A stretch of 31,460 nucleotides of DNA, taken from contig QXVZ01031332.1 of NCBI GenBank assembly GCA_008931825.1, forward strand, positions 1 through 31,460. The letters are read 5' to 3'. Of this stretch, positions 19,841-29,771 are shown piece by piece. Below the pieces are notes generated by a model. It was given only the letters and a program-made list of their open reading frames with translations, did not search any database and was not told the DNA's origin. A program made the translations under genes and the position numbers. Within the stretch, counting starts at the first letter, position 1, and every line of letters begins with the position of its first letter. Source of the DNA: Phallusia fumigata. Taxonomy: Eukaryota; Chordata; Ascidiacea; Phlebobranchia; Ascidiidae.

Positions 19841-22800
19841 GTGGCTTTTTGTTCTCCATGAGTATACAATGTATAGTTTTAAGCTTGCTTGACAATTGCA
19901 CTAATAATCACAACAGTGATTAGAAAAATGCTGCATTAAAATATTTCAACTGTAGGCAAGTTGCTGTTAGTTATTTATTCTATTTTAAATCTTGTCGTTT
20001 AGCTTTTAAAAGTTGTGTGTTACTGTTTACTGTGGCAGATCCTATGAAATCACCCGTAAAGATAGATTGTACAAAAATATTGAAAGAATGTCTCATACCA
20101 AGGGCACCAAACATTTTGATTTTATACCACGGAGTTATTTAATGCCGTCGGAATATCAAGAGTTTTGTGGTTAGTTTGTTCTATCCTATCCTTTAATACA
20201 TTTTAAAGCTGAAAATAACTCTTTTAACTTTATTTTTTGAACTATTCTATTTAGTGGCAAAGTTCAATTACTTAAACATGCTTATGTTTCTGGCAGCTGC
20301 ATTTGTAAAAGAAAAGGGATCATGGATTGTCAAACCAATCGCTTCATCAAGAGGAAGGGGAATTTATTTAATAAATAATGTTAGTTCAAAATTTACATAG
20401 TCTTGTGTATATAATTTGTGTCTGAGAAGAAGGTGGTGCCTGACCCAAGCTTGTCATAGTAAAAATATTCTTGACTGCTAGGACTAATATGTTTACAAGT
20501 TATTACAGGTTTGAATACCACTCTGTGCAACAGTTCGTTTAGGTGTTTTGTTTTTTATATGCAACATGGTAAAAAACAACTCCTTTTGCCTAGGAATTCT
20601 ACAGCTATCAAGTACCTGAGTCGTTTGTAGGTAGTTAAGCAAGCTGCAACAAATTTTACCGGACTAAATAATCGGTGTTAATAGCAACAAGTCATGCCCA
20701 AAGAAGCTGTAGTGTTACAGAAACCTTGTTTAATAGAAGCTCACACACTTTATCAACACTTTTGCATTACTTTTATTCTTCCTTATACAGAAAAACAGTT
20801 CAGTACAGCACTACTTTTCAGAAAAAGAACATTTTTTAAATGTGTTTTTGTTTGCCCAGGCACGAATTTTAAAATAATGGTGTCTTTATTGCAGCCCAAT
20901 CAAGTTCCACTGGAGGACAACATAATGGTTTGCAAATATGTCAGTAATCCTTTGCTGATTGATGGCTTTAAGTTTGACATCCGCGTTTATGTTGCTGTGA
21001 CATCATATGATCCACTCCTCATATACATGTTTGAAGAAGGATTAACCAGGTCTTTTAATCTTTATGTGATGTCTTAAATGCTATATATCTACTATGCAAG
21101 ATTGACAGTACCATAAATCTTTTTATGTGTAGATTTGCAACAGTGAAATATGAAAAAACCAATCGGCATTTAAAGAATCAGATGATGCATCTTACAAATT
21201 ACTCCATCAACAAAAAGAGCCATGACTATGTCCGGTATATACAGACAAATATATGGCATTAAAAATTTTGCACAATTTGAGCATTTTCTATATTTAGTTG
21301 TGAAGATCCGGATGTTGAAGATTATGGAAACAAGTGGAGCATGAGTGCCATGCTGAGGTATTTGAAGCAAGAGGGAATTGACACTGCTCAGCTTATGATG
21401 AAAATTGAAGCAGTGATCATAAAGTCCATTCTCGCTGCAGAACTGCCAATTGCCACAGCGTGTAAAATGTTTGTACCTCACAAAGAAAACTGTATTGGTA
21501 AGTAAGTGTCACTAATCAGCAGTTTTGTTGAGACAATATGTTAGCTGCAAAATATGAAATAAATGGATTATATCGAGCTTCAAGTTTATTATGCTTTAAA
21601 TTTTTATTCAGAACTGTATGGATTTGACATCTTAGTAGATGAAAACCTGAAACCATGGATATTGGAAGGAAATCTGTCACCATCTCTTGCATGGTACATA
21701 GTCTTTAGATTACGTGCATGTGTTCTTATATTACCTTACCTGATGTTAAATGTTTTTTTCCTCTATCTTGTTTCAACAGCGATGCACCCCTGGACCTCAA
21801 AATTAAGTCAAGCATGGTGGCAGACTTCTTCAGTTTAGCTGGTTAGTATACTATCCACTTTACAAAATTGTCCTTGTGATACCAGTTTGAGTTTTACAAC
21901 ATCAAAAAAACATTACAAACCGTTTTTAAAGGTTTTTCCTGTGTTGACCCCATGACAAGAAAACAGACAAAGAAGCAATTGGATGTTATGCGGGTAAATA
22001 AATAACAAAAATTTGGACATCAGAGTGTGGGCAGGTTGGATTACACTGTCAACATCTGAATTTTTACTTTTCAAATTTTAAGTTATTTTTAACTGCACAG
22101 TTTGCCAGTACTGTTACTGACAATACCAGACACCAACTTTTTAATGGTGTTTAAGTTAGGAATTTAGCGAGTACCTCCTAGATATCGCTCATATTTATAA
22201 AACTGTCTGGTTAAAGTCAAAGTTTTGTACCTAGCAATCTTTCTAGGGTTGATCACCTGAAGGCTCTCTTTAAAACTGCTCCCATTCAAAACCAGTATTT
22301 AACGTTTTATATACACACAAGCAAATAAAATCAGCAAGGTAAACCACAAACTTCTCTTGGTGTTGTATTTGTAAACATTGCATCGCTTTTATACTTGCAA
22401 TCTTGACATCCACTCAAGTATGCCAAAAACGGATCCTTGCATTAATGTCTAGACCAGGGGTGGGCAAACTTGTTCAATGGAAGAGTCACTTGTGGAAAAC
22501 CACAAACACCAGTGAGCCGCAAAATCAGTTTGTACAGTAGTGTCAATGCAAATACAATAAGCAACAGTTACAATACAAACACAATATATTATAGAAAATG
22601 ATCAGAAACAATACAAACACAATATTTTATTTTTTTGATTCTTTGTAGTTGTTACACTGCAATGTTACATCACAGTGGGTATACATTGATACATGAAAAA
22701 AACTTCAAATATAAGGTAACAACTCTATCAATTTGGAATATTACTGTTCAGCTAGAAGAGCCACATAAACTATCCCTGCAAGCCGTGGTTTGCCCACCGT

Positions 22801-25800
22801 TGGTCTAGCCTTCAGTTTCACATCAAAAAATAGGCTGTGTTTCTTAAAAACAAATTAAAAAATTTCATATTTGTTGAAGCGACCATACTCCGCCTCAAAA
22901 AGTCCGTCTGTTTCAAGCACAAGCATTTCTGCGGTATGTGAAATAAGCAGTGTCAGTTGTGGTTGGTGTGTTGTATCATTTATATTGCATGAAGCAAAAG
23001 TTTGTGGTGTGGTAGTAACAAACAAAAACAAAATAGGTTGATCTTTGATGAGTTAATTCCTTTAACACAACTCTTATCGTTTGTCTGTTTGAAATTGCAC
23101 ATTTTCATTTTGTCTACATCGCTTTTACTGACAATCTCATGTCCATGGACCATTTTGTAGCAGCAACTGACCACTTATTTTTAGGTTTCGTTGGAATGTG
23201 TTGGTTGTATTTCAAACTATCACTTTTAGTGGGTAGTTTTTCTGGTGTTATATGTTCATGAGGTTAAAAGGTTATGTTTTGTCAATGTAGTGAATGTCCA
23301 TAATAATGTGCACTATTCATTGTTTTAATGCTTTAAAATAAACTAGGCAAGAAAAATTTTGGATCTAATGATATTTTTCCAAAGTTCTTATTACCCTTAA
23401 GGAGAAAATGGTAACAAACAGTGATAATTTGATAAATTAAAAATACTTTTCTGGAATATATTTTTTATTATTAATGTATTACAGACTCCCACTAAGAGAC
23501 CTTCATCTGCGGTTGGCTTTTCCAAAGATTCAAGTAGTGGCATTTCACCAGATGAGGCAAGAGTGCTTAAAATAAGCAGAGAACAGTACCAGAGACGCGG
23601 AGGTTTTGTTCGAATATTCCCCACCCCTGAAACATGGGAGCAATATGGTTCATTCCTTGAGTACAAATCAAGCCTAAATCATATGTTGGCCCAAAAGCTC
23701 TTTCCAGATTTGTAAGCGTTATTTTTGACATTTTTGGGAAATATATTTTGAAAATATATATTTCTGCATTGGTTTCTAATTACAGATCATTTTCTACAAA
23801 AACAATGATGGGAGCCTATTCAACTGCTGTGGCTCGGATGAAAAATGTTGCTGCAAATCAGGTAATATAAAAGTATTACAAAATAAAAGGTAAAACTGAC
23901 ATAAAAAAGTTTTACAATATGTAACATAGACTTTGTAAATAGATATTGGAGGGGCGTCACCATTTGGTTGCTGAGAGGTCAATGCAATATGAAAGAAAAT
24001 TGCTTTCGCTGGAGTCCTGCAAAAGAAGAAGATCTCAGACAAGTCGAAGAAAGCAAAAACAGAAAGAAACCCCCATTGGTATGTATTAATCTTATGTTAT
24101 TCTGAAAGATTTTGTTCAGCAGAAGTTGCATTATTCACCTGATTTTAGGTACAGAAGTCATAATCATAATAATATATGCTGTGTCAGAATTGATACATCT
24201 GTTAAAATGCAACTAAATAATTAGCAAACACCTAGAATCCCTATATTTTCTGAATGTCTGTCGTAAGTGTCTGTTTTGGCAACAAATCTGAAAAAAAGAT
24301 CATCAACCTAATATTGGTAGTTTTACCGATTGAATAAATGATTTTTTCTTAAGTAATTTTCATCTGTTTGAGATAATTTACAACTGCAAAACCCACAGGT
24401 GTGGACACAAAATCATCAGCACATGACAAGTTGATGAAGTCCACATTTGAAAATGGTGAAGATAGTGAAAATGAAGTAACCAGTGTAGTTCCTCCAAGCA
24501 AAAGTCGATTGTCTGCTTCTTCCTCCCAAACATCCGACAGAACTAGAACAAGCAGCAGCAACAGTAACTCCTCAATTAAACATCAAAAACTTCCCAGTCC
24601 TAAGACTCTTGCCAAGGAAAAAGACTTAAGCAAGTCGAGCAAAGATACAGTAAAACAAATTTCAGACAACAAAGGAGGAAAAATTACAAATAATTTTAGT
24701 GGAAAGCAGCAATCCGGTCGCCGGGTGTACATGTATAAAACTGACCAAAAAGAAAAGGATGAAATTGAAAAGGTGCAACAAAACATCAATCAAAAATTGT
24801 CCCATGTTGTTGGTGAGTCAACATCACCCAAAACTTCAGATGATGAAGGCTGCACAAACACAGGAAACAACCATCACACAAAAATTGAGTCTCTGATAAA
24901 ACTAAATCTTGGCAAGCCTAAAAAGAAAGTTCTGAACGTTTTGGAAACTTTGAAATCTGGAGGAAATTTGGGGTAAATGTTGTTTACAATGTATTGTGGT
25001 ACAGCACAAGATAAACACAAATTTTGTTGTTTAGAAAAATTCAAGCCAGACAAGCATTTTCCTCATACTTGTCAAAAGTTCAACACCGACTGATGGTTGA
25101 ATCGGAGAGTCGCCTAAAGGAAAGTGCTGAAGTCGTTCTAAAACAAGAAGAACAAATGGTTTGTTGTACCTTTGTTGCATGATGAGTTTTTTTTGTTAGA
25201 ATTGCAATTTGGTATTGTTGACAAGTTCCAAGCACACAACATAAAATTGTAAAAAAATCAGCGGATTTTAGCAAAATCTTTTTCATGCTTTAGGATTTAG
25301 TGATGAGATTCCTTAAACGAGCAGCTGGAAATCTTCGGCAGCCCTTTTCCGTTGTTGTTCCAAGTCGTCGCCTTTCTCTTCATGATCGCAAGAGAATTCT
25401 AGCAAAGCAACTTGGGGATTTTGTGCATGTTTACAACAAGGAAACAGAGGGCATGGAACAAAAAAGCCAACTGGGGTAAGAAAAACAAAATTTGTTTTTC
25501 TGAATTTATTTGTAAAATTCTTGCTATGCCTAGATTGCAGAAAGACCTTTCAGGGGATCTGTTCAAACATGGAGAAAGATGTGTTGAAGATGATGTTTTT
25601 CGCTCATTTGTTGTTAATGCATCAGAAATATCACTGGAGGAAGTACTTACTGCTTACACACAGAAAAATAAATCTGCATCAGTGTTTCTTGGTGCCAGCA
25701 AACCAAAATCTGCCCGAATTCGGTATGAAACTAATCAGCAAAATAATTTTCTTGCCAAGGTTTCGTTTCTTGTTTTGTCCCCGTAAAGATCCTATTTTGA

Positions 25801-28800
25801 GGTTTTATTTCTTGTTTTGTCCCCTTAAAGAATTGTCTAACGTGGATGAAACTTTACAGATCTTGGCATGACAGTTTTATTTAACCCTAATTCTGGCTTT
25901 TAGATTTTAAAATCCAGTTTTTGGATTGTAAAACTTACCACAATCTGTTAAAAATGGAACCTCAATATTTTCAATTAGTTCTTAAGTTTCAGATATATAA
26001 CTATTTTTTANGTGTTTCTTGGTGCCAGCAAACCAAAATCTGCCCGAATTCGGTATGAAACTAATCAGCAAATTGATTTTCTTGCACATCCATGGTCAAT
26101 TATTAATCTATCTTATTTTGAGGTTCCATTTTTTGTTTTGTCCCGTAAAGAATTGTCTAACATGGATGAAACTTTACAGATCTTGGTATTGCAGTTTTAT
26201 TTACCCCTAATCCTCACTTTTAGATTTTAAAATCCAGTTTTTGGATGGTAAAACTTACCAAAATCTGTTAAGAATGGAACACAGTATTTTCAGTTGGTTC
26301 TTAAGTTTCAGATATATAACTATTTTTTACATATTTCTGTAGATCAAATCAGGAAGTATTAACTTCAGAACCCATATCTGTTGGAGCTGGTTCCAACAGC
26401 CATGTCCAAAACAAGCTTTTTCAAAAAGGATCTTCTGACGGGTTAAGTTCTGTTTCCTCAACAGGGTCTTATACATTTGATGAAGGAAGTAAGTTAATTT
26501 CGTAAAGTGGGTTTAAAAACACTATTATAATTTATTGTAAGTTGTGCTCCAGGTGAAGTTGCTACAAATTCTTCTGCAATGTTGTCACCAAGCAGCATTC
26601 ACCATGAGCCAATGTCATCATCGTACACCTCTATGCAACATGCAGCCCTAGTGTATAGTGCCAAACTTTCTCCATACAAAACAATTCAGTCGCATCGAAG
26701 ACCAGCAAGTGCCAAACCATTTAGCTCAATTTCAGGTGCGAGATTCTGTATATGTGTAACCAAGCAGCTTAGTGCTGTGAGTTTTGCTGTTTGTCAACAT
26801 TTTGCAATGCTACTCTTAAAAAAAGTAGAGCACATGTAAAAAGTCGATTACATGTATTTACCTTGTTGTTCTTGCTTCCATTTCCAACACAAATAATTAG
26901 GTCTTTTTTACCAGATAGCTTAGTTTTAGAGGTGACTCAAATGTGGCATTGAGGGAATGTGGAAGCGTCCAACATATTCTCTCTAATTTTAACATTAAAT
27001 ATACTTGTAGGTCGTGGCAGCAACTCAGGAAGGCCAGTATCTGCATCCAGTAGAACTATGGGTAGTAGCTTGCATTACCAAACATGTAGGTGAAAGTTTG
27101 CTAACACAAGTGCTTACGTTTTTGAACTATTTACGTTCATGTAAAATACCATCTCTTTTAGCTCCCAATCATGAAGCATTGGCTGATGCACTTCAACGAT
27201 TAACTGAAAAGCAAGCTGCTCGTCAGTATTCAGCTCCTGTGCAATTAACTACTTTAACCCATCATCTTTCGAATGTCAACTTATCAAATCTTGATTACCA
27301 TCGTGGCCACCATCATCAAGGTATGCAATTTCTGCACATATGAATGTTATTTATTGGCAGGTTTTGGCCAGTTTGCTAATGTGTGCATTTGAAAAGTTCT
27401 TTACATGAATATTTTGTGTTCATTAAAAAGCATCACTAAAGAAAATGATTTATGTCCTTTCACAAAAGTTACAAAAAATTTATTTTGACCCACCTAACCA
27501 ACAATAAAATGCCAAAATGTAGGCAAACAGCTGGTTGGATAAGGAAAAATGTACATTGGCATTCTTTGAACCACCAGTGAAAATAATAATCGAAATAAAA
27601 AATACAATGTTTGTTTAGGAATGCATCGTCAGGCAAATTCCCCAACTAAGTCCACAAGCTTATGTGACTTAGCCTCTTTTGACCCATCTGTCCAAAGTAT
27701 GGTGGATCCAGGTAAAAATGGACCAACACAAGTTTCATGACAACATTGTTGCCTAACTTTCTTTTTTTTTAGCAAAACATGGTAAATTCTCATCCAACCT
27801 GAAAAAAGTGTCACAACCTGACAGTAACCCTGACCCACAAAAGCAGAATTTTGTGGAAAGCAGTTTGCAATTTCAACAAAGCAAAGCCAAACACCAGTCA
27901 ATGATTGTCCAGGTAAGGAACCCAAATACAGTAAAAGTGTGGCAACATAAAGTTGAAAATAATTGGTCAGCCTTAAGCACCAAACTCAGTATGGATCAAA
28001 CTGACATTTTTGTCAGATCAAATTTTACCTGACACATTTTAACTGTTTTTCCTAGCACTCACATTGCAGATTACCTGCTGGGTGGTTTACCATGTGTGTA
28101 ATGGAATGAGGTTTAATGTAGTTGAAATCAGTGAATTTAGCATGGAAAGCAGGCAGCATCATTTGAGATTGCAGATGACATGGCACACATACAAGCACTT
28201 TACAACAGTCTATTTCAAGCTGGAGAACTTCCAACAAAGCAGTGCAAGATGATGCACTCCCAGCGAGTTCCAACTAATAAGCCAGAAAAAGAAGCAAGTA
28301 AAAAAGTAAAGCAATGTTTAGTTTTTCAAGAGTGTATGGGGACAAGAATCTTAAGTAGCTACAATGTATAAATCTGCCAGCCTAAATGAAAATTAGAAAA
28401 TTATTGCTTTTGAGGTATAAAAAGGTAAGTCTAGTTTGCAGAAACTGTTTTTCGTTTCACAGCACATGTTTTGTGTGTTATTTTTATGCGTTTGACATGG
28501 AAAATCTATTTTGGAGAAAAACACTCTATACAAAATTTTGACAAAATAAAGTTTTTTATATTAGTGAGTTTTTTGCTTTTGCAGAACAACTCGTTAGTAA
28601 ATAGCCACCTTTCATCAAACGGAAGTTTGGGTTCAGTCAAAAGTTTCTCCCCAGTAAAGGACAAAACCAAGTCAACTGTAACTTCTTCACAACTTCATTC
28701 CAAACCACCCACAGTGCCAAGACCCCCTGACCAGGGAAAGACGAATGGCCGCCACCCTACATTTCGAAAAACAAATCCCCAGTAAGATATATAATCACCA

Positions 28801-29166
28801 ACTTACCTGTTAGAACATGACCAATTACCAAACAAAAAAACCATTGTTATTTTAGTGTTTTATCAACAAAAAATGGACAAGNTAAGATATATAATCACCA
28901 ACTTACCTGTTAGAACATGACCAATTACCAAACAAAAAAACCATTGTTATTTTAGTGTTTTATCAACAAAAAATGGACAAGAAGAATCCGAATCAAGCAC
29001 ATTTTACAGTAGCATAAAATATGACAGTCAAACAGGTGCAACCAAACACCTGGAGAAGAAAACCGCAAAGCCCCCAGGTACTGTTAGGCTTACCAATCAT
29101 AACGTTACACAATACCCGAAATTGTTTAAAATGTTTTGGAACAAAAACAACTTGAACGTGACATAA
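18203..29166 (+). CDS. TTLL5: Tubulin polyglutamylase TTLL5 (28 exons)
   Basis: Adds glutamate side chains to tubulin tails using ATP; vertebrate TTLL5 acts at cilia, centrioles and sperm tails and also modifies RPGR. Exons: 18203-18309, 18547-18656, 19439-19521, 19734-19840, 20039-20169, 20297-20379, 20895-21049, 21133-21234, 21298-21497, 21612-21693, 21780-21841, 21932-21993, 23485-23711, 23786-23861, 23943-24078, 24399-24972, 25035-25158, 25294-25475, 25534-25722, 26343-26488, 26553-26735, 27011-27085, 27162-27320, 27619-27711, 27773-27912, 28153-28305, 28585-28781, 28956-29166. Every junction is GT-AG and keeps phase, giving 1382 residues against ~1281 in human. The TTL core spans ~60-410; conserved TTLL5-type C-terminal blocks follow. 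The start is the first ATG after a TTTTTTCAG acceptor. The ends of the last two exons are less certain. Confidence 0.92.
18766..19290. mobile_element. hAT-type MITE with 8-bp target duplication (in TTLL5 intron 2)
   Basis: The element runs 18774-19282 (509 bp), starting TAGGGTTGG and ending CCAACCCTA, exact inverted repeats. It is flanked on both sides by TTTTATAT (18766-18773 and 19283-19290). The allelic copy at 15901-15908 has one TTTTATAT and no insert. Subterminal CCGGTCAATTG and related TTGACCGGTC/TTGACCAGTC motifs appear near both ends, typical transposase-site clusters. No ORF is present, so mobilisation would need a hAT transposase from elsewhere. Confidence 0.9.
20039..21234 (+). 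CDS. TTLL5: TTLL5 exons 5-8: ATP-grasp nucleotide-binding part
   Basis: Exon 5 encodes [17 protein letters not shown], the TTL signature RKD.L..N. Exon 6 encodes [17 protein letters not shown] (Lys192 is the expected ATP-phosphate-contacting Lys, followed by the Gly/Arg loop). Exon 7 encodes [20 protein letters not shown], with the FD.R.YV motif (Arg237) of all TTLLs. Exon 8 encodes HLTNYSINK, the substrate-side H.TNYS motif. All expected core residues are present, so the enzyme should fold and bind ATP. Confidence 0.93.
21298..21993 (+). CDS. TTLL5: TTLL5 exons 9-12: metal-binding C-lobe
   Basis: Exon 9 holds [19 protein letters not shown], almost identical to the vertebrate TTLL5 segment, and ends in FVPHKENCI. 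Exon 10 encodes [16 protein letters not shown] and then [11 protein letters not shown]. Glu378 and Asn380 are the metal-binding E.N pair. Gly379 replaces the Val usual in TTLL5 (LLEVNLSPSL). Exon 11 gives [20 protein letters not shown] and exon 12 [12 protein letters not shown]. This closes the catalytic domain near residue 410. Confidence 0.92.
22447..22810. mobile_element. Second hAT-like MITE (in TTLL5 intron 12)
   Basis: The element runs 22455-22802 (348 bp). The left end CAGGGGTGGGCAAAC and the right end GTTTGCCCACCGTTG are inverted repeats differing at two bases. Flanks GTCTAGAC and GTCTAGCC match at 7 of 8 bases, an 8-bp target duplication with one mutation. CAGGGGTGGGCAAAC-type ends are characteristic of hAT elements. 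There is no coding capacity. It is older than the element in intron 2, judging by mismatches. Confidence 0.85.
23485..24078 (+). CDS. TTLL5: TTLL5 exons 13-15: post-catalytic and basic microtubule-binding segment
   Basis: Exon 13 carries [20 protein letters not shown] and the [13 protein letters not shown] helix, matching the vertebrate RRGGFIRIFPTSETWE..YGS..EHK block. Exons 14-15 encode a helical region ending [20 protein letters not shown] and RKQKQK. This Arg/Lys cluster corresponds to the [16 protein letters not shown] segment of human TTLL5, the cationic microtubule-binding element of glutamylases that docks on the tubulin tail. Confidence 0.88.
24399..24972 (+). CDS. TTLL5: TTLL5 exon 16: long Ser/Lys-rich linker
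   Basis: The largest exon (574 nt, residues ~575-765). It is dominated by Ser, Lys, Asn, Thr and Glu, with SSSNSNSS and acidic-basic patches, and is probably disordered. The end ([13 protein letters not shown]) aligns with the NLMQILQDNGNL segment before the conserved KVQARIAFSAYL block of human TTLL5. The linker is poorly conserved and partly explains the extra length over human. Confidence 0.85.
25035..25722 (+). CDS. TTLL5: TTLL5 exons 17-19: conserved helical C-terminal domain
   Basis: Encodes [20 protein letters not shown], then [20 protein letters not shown] and [20 protein letters not shown], then VHVYNKETE and [20 protein letters not shown]. Each has a direct counterpart in human TTLL5 ([51 protein letters not shown]). 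Function outside the core is not established. Exon 19 ends at a GTATGA donor, and its last 41 bases are repeated at 26012-26052 beyond an N. Confidence 0.9.
25682..26329. repeat. ~320-bp duplication around a single N (TTLL5 exon 19/intron 19)
   Basis: 25682-26010 (329 bp) and 26012-26329 (318 bp) start with GTGTTTCTTGGTGCCAGC and end with AACTATTTTTTA. The exon 19 tail is identical in both, but intron parts differ by substitutions and indels, including an extra TTTCTTGTTTTGTCCCC.TAAAG unit in the first copy. The second exon fragment has no acceptor, so it is not an extra exon. Most likely two alleles in series. Confidence 0.85.
26343..27912 (+). CDS. TTLL5: TTLL5 exons 20-25: Ser-rich tail with conserved islands
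   Basis: Mostly disordered Ser/Gln/His-rich sequence punctuated by three islands shared with human TTLL5. One is [12 protein letters not shown] with RRPASAKP (human AAHIYSQKLSRPSSAK). The second is [16 protein letters not shown] (human [15 protein letters not shown]), followed by NVNLSNL (human NLNLATG). The third is [14 protein letters not shown] (human LLDQSRARHQAI). Retention of islands in order shows these exons belong to the same gene. Exon 22 is the smallest (75 nt). Confidence 0.85.
28153..29166 (+). CDS. TTLL5: TTLL5 exons 26-28: C-terminal end, uncertain stop
   Basis: Exon 26 (28153-28305) encodes a helical stretch with [20 protein letters not shown]. Exon 27 (28585-28781) is Ser/Pro-rich. 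If the GTAAGA donor at 28782 is used, exon 28 (28956-29166) adds ~70 residues and ends TAA. If it is not used, an in-frame TAA at 28783-28785 ends the protein after TNPQ. The exact 99-bp duplication around the N at 28882 interrupts this intron and exon, so an acceptor exists twice (exon start at 28856 or 28956). A GT at 29078 could also be a further donor. Confidence 0.6.
28783..28981. repeat. Exact 99-bp duplication around a single N
   Basis: 28783-28881 and 28883-28981 appear identical base for base, separated by one N. The block spans the whole TTLL5 intron 27 except its first base and the start of exon 28. It is an assembly overlap in all likelihood. Confidence 0.88.
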
Positions 29167-29765
29167 ACACATTAAATTCAATCAGAAGACTAAAAAGTAA
29201 AGCCTATTGTTATGAAGTGGATATCAGGATCGTTATCAAAGAGTCAAACGTTTTGCAGAAACCTTGCAAACCAATGATGGGTTCAAACGATCTTGGAAGC
29301 CTTGACACAATAAGAGGTTCATTGCGTCAAAACTGGTCATTAAAGTTAAGAGATTTATGTGCGGAAATGTGCATTGACCAGCACATATTCGTATTTTTTT
29401 ACAACTGTGATGACTATTTAATAAAAACCATTTTCAAATATACATTACAATGTTTCTCTACAACGGGAAACCTGAGAATATGTTTCTTGCTTCTTTCATT
29501 TATCTTTATTTGTTTTGTAGCAAAACAAAATAGTGTGCTGTAAACGGTGTCAAACGTTTGTTTTTTATACACTGTGCCAAATGTAAGTAGTTCCTCACAT
29601 CGAAGTTTAAGCCCCTTGTTTCAAAACGACATTTGTTGCATATTCTTCAGACACAAACGAATGCACTTTAAAGCTTAGGATATGTTTTTTTATGACCTGC
29701 TGCGTATAGCTGTGCGTAAATTGTTATTGTTTAAAAAGTAAACAAGTTAATTGACACGTATCGCC

Positions 29766-29771
29766 AATAAA
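29766..29771 (+). terminator. TTLL5: Candidate TTLL5 poly(A) signal
   Basis: AATAAA 600 bases after the TTLL5 stop, followed within ~35 bases by a T-rich tract (TTCTTATTATTTTGTTTTTG). It is the best candidate 3' end, though another signal further right cannot be excluded. The 135-codon frame at 29136-29543 falls in the presumed 3' UTR. Confidence 0.45.

Noticed and set aside
20694-21077. A 127-codon frame starting in intron 6
   Set aside because: The TTLL5-matching part begins at the acceptor at 20895; the preceding codons are intronic.
25412-25871. Two overlapping frames across TTLL5 exon 19
   Set aside because: Only residues spliced between 25534 and 25722 match TTLL5. The remainder is intron read-through or the wrong frame.
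29136-29543. A 135-codon frame after TTLL5
   Set aside because: Overlaps the last TTLL5 exon in another frame and becomes AT-rich and hydrophobic. Most likely 3' UTR. The first 20 codons look coding-like, so an alternative last exon is not fully excluded.
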